8,130 bases of DNA from Balneolales bacterium (GTDB lineage: Bacteria > Bacteroidota > Rhodothermia > Balneolales > Balneolaceae), in contig JAKSCW010000257.1 of the NCBI GenBank assembly GCA_022360375.1, positions 1 to 8,130 of the forward strand, in the 5' to 3' direction. Every line of letters begins with the position of its first letter. The stretch's first letter is position 1. Positions 1 to 5,139 of the stretch are shown here, piece after piece. The notes beneath the pieces are model-generated. The model was not told where the DNA came from, did no database searches, and saw nothing but the letters and a program-made list of their open reading frames with translations. A program made the position numbers and the translations under genes.

Positions 1-378
1 GAGAGTTGCTTCTGAAAAAGGGATGGTACTTTGATAAATACGCACAATAGAGCTATCCGCAGCCACATAAATAATATCCAGGGAAAGAGGAGTATTTGCC
101 ATCCAGAAACTCTGGGGACTTTCTTCCTCAAAAATGAACACCATGCCCTGATCCGCGGGCATGGTTCGTACATCCATGAGTCCCATATTTCGTTCATTAT
201 CATCATCGGCAACGGCTACCTGTATGGTGGTAATAGGCGTGCCATCGGCAGAAAGGAACACCAGCTCTCGTTCCGGGGTAATGGTTCGTCCTACAGGGGT
301 AGCACCGTTGTCAGAAGATTTCCTTTCGGTACAGGAAATAACCAGGAAAATGGATAAACAGACAATGATTTTATTCAA
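1..378 (-). CDS. DUF192 (UPF0127) family lipoprotein, 3' end beyond window
   Basis: The reverse strand is open from a TTG at 378-376 to the left edge, giving 126 residues with no stop. The N-terminus (L/M)NKIIVCLSIFLVISC is a short hydrophobic signal ending in a lipobox VIS-C, so Cys16 is probably the lipidated residue of an exported lipoprotein. Residues 60-108 carry the DUF192 signature: NMGLM (64-68), GMVFIF (78-83), SFWMANTPLSLDIIYV (90-105). The family is small and often secreted, and its biochemical function is not established. There is no ATG near this position. TTG was chosen because it is the first in-frame initiator giving a complete signal peptide and because GGAG lies 7 bases before it. 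The start overlaps the last 8 bases of the propeller gene upstream, which suggests translational coupling in one transcript. Family assignment is firm; the exact start is likely but not proven. Confidence 0.85.
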   Translation of the reverse strand, partial: MNKIIVCLSIFLVISCTERKSSDNGATPVGRTITPERELVFLSADGTPITTIQVAVADDDNERNMGLMDVRTMPADQGMVFIFEEESPQSFWMANTPLSLDIIYVAADSSIVRIYQSTIPFSEATL

Positions 379-3160
379 CTTCAAACTCCACGCTATGGTT
401 TGCTCTTCCGGTACTGAATTCGATGGTATACGTGCCACTTTCTATAAATGTAAGCTCATCTCCATCCTGGTCAATCATCAGGTTCCACGAATATACATTA
501 AAACCGTTGGTACCGGTAGTTCGAAGTTCGGTAAGTTCATCTCCATCGGCATTCCTTATTGTAATTCGTACATCTCGCTCATCGTCAGTATTCAGGAAGT
601 ATATCAAATCCAGGTTCGGCATAAAGGGCTCGCGGTACTGTACCGTTTGGCTTCCCCAGCGAGGATTAGCCCGAATACTCCGGGGGGTAATCCCGGTAAT
701 GGTTTCATCCAGTCGCCCGGCTACCTGGTGAATCGGCTCTAAATCCATAACATAAATACTGCGGCCGTGGGTACCTATTACCAGGTCAAGATCACGCGGG
801 TGAACGACCATATCGTAAGAGGCTACATTGGATTTTCCGGATAGGTAATGCCATTCATCTCCATCATCAAAACTTACATACGAACCGTGATCCAATCCTG
901 CATATAAAATATCCGGGTGAACGGGATCCTGGACGATAACATTTACCACGTCGTCAGGAAGGTTCCCGTTAACGGAAGTCCAGGTTTGTCCGAAATCGGT
1001 AGTTTTATAGATATAGGTTTTAAATTCGTCGTTGCGGTAGCCATTTAGTGATGCATAGGCGGTCGCTTCATCATACTTAGAGGCATGAACTTCACTCACC
1101 CATCTTCCCTGGGGCAGATAATCAGAAACCTTGGTCCATGTTGCCCCTCCGTCGCGGGTTAGCTGAATATTCCCATCATCGGTACCCACCCAGATTACAT
1201 TAAAAGAAAGTGGTGATTCAGCAATCGTTGTTAAGGTGGAATAGGGGACGTCGCCATTGGGTAAATCGTTGGTGAGATCAGGGCTGATTTCAGTCCAGTT
1301 TCGTCCTTCATCCATAGAGCGAACCAGCCGCTGGGAACCGAAATAAATGATATCGGGATTGTGATGGCTGATGTTTACCGGTGAATTCCAATTGTATCGA
1401 TACCGGGGTTCCCCTACATCGTGGCGCGGGGTAATGCGGTTATTTTCGCCGGCTTCCAGGTCTCTTCTGAAATAGTTTCCGTATTGGAACCCGACATAAA
1501 CCACATTGGCATTTCCTGGTTTGGGGGCCACATGCATTCCATCACCCCCAAATAACCGCTGCCACGGACGTTCCCGGTTCGGGGTAGAAGTAGAAGGGCC
1601 ATAAAAGGTACCATTATCCTGGAGACCTCCATATATGTTATAAGGCTCCTCCATATCTACTGCCACGGTATAAAACTGGCCTACCGGTGCCACATTGTGA
1701 TGAATGAAATTCTCGCCGCCGTCATGGCTTTCATACAAACCGCCGTCATTCCCTACAAGAAGGTGTTCGGAATCATCAGGATTTATCCACATTGCGTGAT
1801 GATCAACGTGCACAGATTGATTTTCTGCTCTTGGTTCCCACGTTTTTCCTCCATCGGTAGATTTCAGGAATGGAACACCAAAGGTATACACCGTTTCCGG
1901 GTCATTAGGATCCACCCGGATTTCACCAAAATAATATCCATAGGTAAAGAACACGTTATCCAGGTCGTAGCTGTTTACTTTTTCCCAGGTTTCTCCTGTA
2001 TCCTCAGAGCGGTATACCTCCAGGCCAATAATTTCGGTATCGAAAAGGGCCTGGTTAGCGTCGCCTACATAATCAGATAGTGCACGGGGTTCATAGGTTC
2101 CTTCTGCAACATCCCGCTTTACCCGGTCTGCGTCATATTCTGAAGGGAACCCGCTTCGTCTCAGGTATTGGTTCAGTTGCTGGTTATCGAGCTCCTGGAA
2201 ATCACGGTTACTGATCTCCAAAAAAGTAGCCTGGGTAATTCTATCAGCAGATTCTTCCCGTTCGGTTCGGGTTTCTTCCTGGTTATCAAGTACCAGGTAC
2301 ACAATATTTGGGTTCGATTGGCTGAAATCGACTCCCATTCTGCCTACATGAGTTCCTGAAGGTAATCCCGAGGTAATTTGATTCCAGGTTTCTCCTCCAT
2401 CGGTAGATTTATACAATCCCGAGCCTTCTCCACCTTCTTTAAAGTTCCACGCTTTTCGGTCCCGTTCCCAGGCGGTGGCAAGCAATACATCGGGGTTTCC
2501 GGGTTGCGCCATTATATCAATAACACCGGTAGAATCGTTGATGAACAAAGTTCTTGTCCAGGTTTCGCCACCATCCGTGGTTTTAAAAACCCCGCGCTCT
2601 TCGTTGTTGGTATACAAAGCACCGATACTGGCCACCCAGGCTGTATTCACATCTGTTGGGTGTGTGATTATCCTGCCAATATGCTGGCTGTGTCGCAGCC
2701 CTTTGAATTCCCAGGTTTCGCCACCATCCATGCTTTTGTAAACCCCGGTACCCGCATACGAAGAGCGGCTGCTATTGTTTTCTCCGGTTCCCGCCCAAAT
2801 GACGTCGGGATTTGCTTCTGAGATGGCGATGTCTCCGATGCCCAATGCTCCGCCCGCATGGTCAAAAACCGGGGTCATGGTATTTCCACTATTAGTGGAT
2901 TTGAAAATTCCTGCGGAAGCAAAACCAACGTAAAAAATTCTCGGATTTTCCGGGTGAACCGCTAAATCCGTGATGCGCCCACTCATTACCACAGGGCCGA
3001 CATTTCGAATTGGGTAATTTTTAAAAACAGAAGATTGAAAGTGATTTTGCCGTGCCTCGATCGAGGCTTCCAATTCCTGGGCAGTAGTTGGCGTTATTTG
3101 TGCGTGAGCTAAATTTGAGAGAAGTAAAATTAAAACAACAACCTTGGAAAGCAGTTTCAT
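371..3160 (-). CDS. Exported VPS10/sortilin-like Asp-box (BNR) beta-propeller protein
   Basis: This is a 929-residue protein of the sortilin/VPS10-like, BNR-repeat superfamily, often annotated as a glycosyl hydrolase although catalysis is rarely shown. Residues 1-20 form a Sec signal peptide with probable cleavage at AHA-Q. About ten Asp boxes (S/T-x-D-x-G-x-x-W) mark propeller blade hairpins, including positions 142-150, 193-201, 251-259, 384-392, 433-441, 614-622, 667-675, 719-727 and 762-770. A degenerate copy lies at 87-95. Other family hallmarks are HVDHHAMWINP (451-461), GGLQDNG (511-517) and THGRSIYVMD (797-806). A charged helical insertion (about 293-378) interrupts the first propeller, as in relatives. 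Residues about 862-929 resemble a FlgD-like Ig-type domain with SGTYTIEF near the end. The likely location is periplasm or cell surface; the ligand or substrate is unknown. The gene diverges from rimP and overlaps the DUF192 gene downstream. The ATG directly before the signal peptide fixes the start. Confidence 0.93.
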   Translation of the reverse strand: MKLLSKVVVLILLLSNLAHAQITPTTAQELEASIEARQNHFQSSVFKNYPIRNVGPVVMSGRITDLAVHPENPRIFYVGFASAGIFKSTNSGNTMTPVFDHAGGALGIGDIAISEANPDVIWAGTGENNSSRSSYAGTGVYKSMDGGETWEFKGLRHSQHIGRIITHPTDVNTAWVASIGALYTNNEERGVFKTTDGGETWTRTLFINDSTGVIDIMAQPGNPDVLLATAWERDRKAWNFKEGGEGSGLYKSTDGGETWNQITSGLPSGTHVGRMGVDFSQSNPNIVYLVLDNQEETRTEREESADRITQATFLEISNRDFQELDNQQLNQYLRRSGFPSEYDADRVKRDVAEGTYEPRALSDYVGDANQALFDTEIIGLEVYRSEDTGETWEKVNSYDLDNVFFTYGYYFGEIRVDPNDPETVYTFGVPFLKSTDGGKTWEPRAENQSVHVDHHAMWINPDDSEHLLVGNDGGLYESHDGGENFIHHNVAPVGQFYTVAVDMEEPYNIYGGLQDNGTFYGPSTSTPNRERPWQRLFGGDGMHVAPKPGNANVVYVGFQYGNYFRRDLEAGENNRITPRHDVGEPRYRYNWNSPVNISHHNPDIIYFGSQRLVRSMDEGRNWTEISPDLTNDLPNGDVPYSTLTTIAESPLSFNVIWVGTDDGNIQLTRDGGATWTKVSDYLPQGRWVSEVHASKYDEATAYASLNGYRNDEFKTYIYKTTDFGQTWTSVNGNLPDDVVNVIVQDPVHPDILYAGLDHGSYVSFDDGDEWHYLSGKSNVASYDMVVHPRDLDLVIGTHGRSIYVMDLEPIHQVAGRLDETITGITPRSIRANPRWGSQTVQYREPFMPNLDLIYFLNTDDERDVRITIRNADGDELTELRTTGTNGFNVYSWNLMIDQDGDELTFIESGTYTIEFSTGRANHSVEFEVE
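386..389 (-). promoter_or_regulatory. Possible ribosome binding site for the TTG-started DUF192 gene
   Basis: GGAG on the minus strand lies 7 bases upstream of the TTG at 378-376, a good Shine-Dalgarno distance. It sits inside the last codons of the propeller gene (encoding VEFEVE), so the match could be a by-product of coding sequence. None of the plus-strand genes here shows such a motif, so its use is uncertain. Confidence 0.35.
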
Positions 3161-3188
3161 AGTAGCTAGTTAATTATAAATGTTCGGA

Positions 3189-3194
3189 ATTATA
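3189..3194 (-). promoter_or_regulatory. Possible -10 element for the propeller gene
   Basis: The minus strand reads TATAAT here, which would give a leader of about 20 bases before the ATG at 3160. A second TATAAT at 3178-3173 seems too close to the start codon. No convincing -35 or -33 partner is visible at the right distance; a TTG at 3213-3211 is 16 bases away. The region is AT-rich, so chance matches are expected. Confidence 0.2.
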
Positions 3195-3263
3195 TAAAAT
3201 GGAAATAAAACAATTTGGAAAAAGATTAAAACAATCAGTTGAATAACTAGCCCCACCAATTCA

Positions 3264-3294
3264 TTGAGATTTAAGCGAAATAAAAGTATCTTTG
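3264..3294 (+). promoter_or_regulatory. Putative Bacteroidota-type promoter of the rimP-nusA-infB-rbfA operon
   Basis: TATCTTTG at 3287-3294 matches the TAnnTTTG -7 element known for the primary sigma factor of Bacteroidota. A TTG at 3264-3266 lies 20 bases upstream, compatible with the -33 element. Transcription would begin about 5-8 bases downstream, near 3299-3302, some 50 bases before the rimP start and at the foot of the hairpin described next. That the host uses this promoter type is inferred from its apparent phylum. The match was found by eye. Confidence 0.6.
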
Positions 3295-3301
3295 AGGCAT
3301 G

Positions 3302-3331
3302 GTGAGTGCCGAAAGGCCCTCACTTTTTTTT
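3302..3331 (+). terminator. Intrinsic-terminator-like hairpin in the rimP leader (candidate attenuator)
   Basis: The stem is GTGAG-T-GCC (3302-3310) paired with GGC-C-CTCAC (3315-3323). It has eight Watson-Crick pairs, one T/C mismatch and a GAAA (GNRA) tetraloop at 3311-3314. Eight consecutive T follow directly (3324-3331). This is the canonical form of a Rho-independent terminator acting on plus-strand transcription. No plus-strand gene ends upstream, because the gene to the left is divergent, so the structure can only act on the leader of rimP. The rimP ATG follows 17 bases after the T-run. The structure is clear; its use as an attenuator is an inference. Confidence 0.75.
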
Positions 3332-3348
3332 GTTTCTGAATTCAAGCC

Positions 3349-3816
3349 ATGACCCCAGATATAACTCAAACTGTTAAGGAACTTGCTATCCCGTTAGCTG
3401 AGGAGAAAGAACTCTTCCTGGTTGATGTGGAATTGAAAACCGGTTCAGGTAATGAACTTTGGGTATATCTTGATGGAGAAGAAAAAGGGGTGAACCTGGA
3501 CGAATGTGCAGATATAAGCCGTGAGCTCGGTTTCCTGATTGATGCCCATGAGCTTATTGACGGAAAATATCGCCTGAATGTGTCCTCTCCGGGATTAAGC
3601 AGGCCGTTAATGGACGAGCGGCAATACCCCAAAAATGTAGGAAGAACCATTAAGTTGCGGTATAAGGGTAATGAAGAAACAAAAAAAGTAACCGGTAAAC
3701 TATCCCGGATTGACGGCGAATTATTGGTTGTGGAAGAAACTCAAGGAAAAAAAGTGGTTGAGGTACAGGTTCCGTTTCCTTCAATTATTGAAGCGAAAAT
3801 TGTCCCCCAATTTTAA
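3349..3816 (+). CDS. rimP: Ribosome maturation factor RimP
   Basis: RimP binds the free 30S subunit and assists late 16S rRNA/small-subunit maturation in the cytoplasm. The 155-residue length is normal for the family. The N-terminal alpha/beta domain (about 1-84) contains LFLVDVELKTG (22-32), the segment VNLDECADISRELGFLID (48-65), and the family signature YRLNVSSPGLSRPL (74-87). The C-terminal SH3-like domain (about 88-155) carries the conserved-type VTGKLSRIDGELL (114-126) and ends IIEAKIVPQF. The start at 3349 is the only ATG giving the full N-terminus. No Shine-Dalgarno motif precedes it, as is usual in Bacteroidota. It is the first gene of the operon, lying behind a terminator-like leader hairpin, and nusA begins 11 bases after its stop. 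Confidence 0.96.
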   Translation: MTPDITQTVKELAIPLAEEKELFLVDVELKTGSGNELWVYLDGEEKGVNLDECADISRELGFLIDAHELIDGKYRLNVSSPGLSRPLMDERQYPKNVGRTIKLRYKGNEETKKVTGKLSRIDGELLVVEETQGKKVVEVQVPFPSIIEAKIVPQF

Positions 3817-3827
3817 AATTAACATAC

Positions 3828-5078
3828 ATGCAAAACGATTTATCAAAACAAATTATCTCCTCATTTGCTGAAATTGCAAAGGAAAAAGGGATCGATCGCG
3901 ATCTGTTGCTTTCAATTTTGGAAGATGTATTCCGTACAATGATTCGCAAAAAATATGAGACGGACGATGCATTTGAAGTAATTCTTAATGCAGATCGGGG
4001 CGAAATCCAGATTTTGCATGTACAGGAAGTTGTACCGGCTGAAGAACTTTCAGATCCCGTAGCTGAAATTTCACTTAAAGATGCCCAAAAAATTGACCCT
4101 GATATCGAGCTGTATGATGAATTAGCCCAGGAAGTTCAAATATTAGATTTCGGCCGGCGTGCTGTGATGATGGCTCGTCAACAATTGGCGCAACGTATCC
4201 GCGAAATTGAAAAGGATAACATTTACGAAGACTATACAGACCGTGTAGGAGAAATCATTCTTGGAGATGTATACCAGGTACGCCACAACAAAGACATCCT
4301 GGTTAATCATAATGGAGTTGAATTACTTCTTCCTAAAAACGAGCAAATCTATAAAGATCGTTATCGGAAGGGAGACACCATTCGGGCAGTAGTTATTGGT
4401 GTTCATATGAAAAATGGGAACCCCACGGTAATTATTTCAAGAACCTCTGAATTGTTTCTTGAACGGTTATTCGAAAATGAGATTCCGGAGGTATTTGATG
4501 GTATCATCGAATTGGTAGAGATTGCCCGTGCCCCGGGGGATCGGTCGAAAGTTGCGGTTATCTCCCATGATGAACGGGTAGACCCGGTTGGTGCGTGTGT
4601 GGGGATGAAAGGAATTCGTATCCATGCCATCGTGCGTGAGCTTCAAAATGAAAACATCGATGTAATTAACTATACAAAAGATAGAATCGAATTCATCAAG
4701 CGGGCGCTTCAGCCGGCAGAAGTTCTGAAGGTAGAATTGGATGAAGAGCAAAAGAAAGCGAATGTTTTGGTGCCTGCCGAAGAAGTATCAAAAGCAATTG
4801 GAAAAGGCGGCGTAAATATTCGATTGGCTTCCAAACTAACCGACACTGAAATTGACGTTTATCGTGAGGTGGAAGAAGAAGACGATATCGATTTAGCAGA
4901 GTTTGAAGAAGATTTTGGCAAAGAAACCATTGCTCTGTTACATGATATCGGGTGCGATACCGCGCGCTCTGTGCTCGATTTAAATAAAGATGAAATTGTG
5001 AGCAGAACCAACGGCGCTATCGACGAAGAAAAAGCCGCCAAGATCATAGAAGTAATTGCTTACGAGTTTGATGAATAA
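3828..5078 (+). CDS. nusA: Transcription termination/antitermination factor NusA
   Basis: NusA binds RNA polymerase and nascent RNA, promotes hairpin-dependent pausing and intrinsic termination, and takes part in antitermination complexes. Domains in order: polymerase-binding N-terminal domain (about 1-130), S1 domain (about 138-205, with VGEIILGDVY and RTSELFLERLF at its end), KH1 with DPVGACVGMKGIRI (252-265), KH2 with AIGKGGVNIRLASKLT (323-338). An acidic linker (EVEEEDDIDLAEFEEDFG, 347-364) follows, then a short helix-hairpin-helix type tail (LLHDIGCDTARSVLDLNKDEI, about 370-390). The 416 residues fit the shorter Bacteroidota form, without the two E. coli-like acidic repeats. The variant KH2 loop (GKGGVN rather than GKxGQN) is usual for that phylum as far as I recall. 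The gene lies 11 bases after rimP and 61 before infB, with no visible Shine-Dalgarno. Because NusA acts at terminator hairpins, the leader hairpin of this operon could be a feedback target (inference). Confidence 0.97.
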   Translation: MQNDLSKQIISSFAEIAKEKGIDRDLLLSILEDVFRTMIRKKYETDDAFEVILNADRGEIQILHVQEVVPAEELSDPVAEISLKDAQKIDPDIELYDELAQEVQILDFGRRAVMMARQQLAQRIREIEKDNIYEDYTDRVGEIILGDVYQVRHNKDILVNHNGVELLLPKNEQIYKDRYRKGDTIRAVVIGVHMKNGNPTVIISRTSELFLERLFENEIPEVFDGIIELVEIARAPGDRSKVAVISHDERVDPVGACVGMKGIRIHAIVRELQNENIDVINYTKDRIEFIKRALQPAEVLKVELDEEQKKANVLVPAEEVSKAIGKGGVNIRLASKLTDTEIDVYREVEEEDDIDLAEFEEDFGKETIALLHDIGCDTARSVLDLNKDEIVSRTNGAIDEEKAAKIIEVIAYEFDE

Positions 5079-5139
5079 TCAAAAAACAGCATTTACGCAC
5101 ATTTTTAATTAGTTTTACAGACAAAGATTACCATACCAT

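Noticed and set aside
161..742. Plus-strand open frame of 193 codons crossing the left end
   Set aside because: It lies antisense to both the DUF192 gene and the end of the propeller gene, shows no domain or signal, and reads as low-complexity shadow of real coding sequence.
2378..2821. Plus-strand open frame of 147 codons
   Set aside because: It is antisense to repeated Asp-box coding segments of the propeller. The recurring PGF(S/A) strings in it are reverse-strand echoes of GGETW codons.
3199..3246. Tiny plus-strand ORF MEIKQFGKRLKQSVE in the intergenic region, a possible leader peptide
   Set aside because: It ends before the putative promoter at 3264-3294, so it would not be in the rimP leader. 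It has no ribosome binding site, and its AT-rich sequence makes a chance 15-codon frame likely.
3890..3903. GATCGATCGCGATC cluster in the nusA start region
   Set aside because: It is an imperfect palindrome inside conserved coding sequence (GIDRD), with no sign of a repeated or regulatory element elsewhere in the window.
5110..5117. TAGTTTTA between nusA and infB as an internal promoter
   Set aside because: It matches TAnnTTTG imperfectly (last base A), and no TTG lies at a suitable distance upstream.
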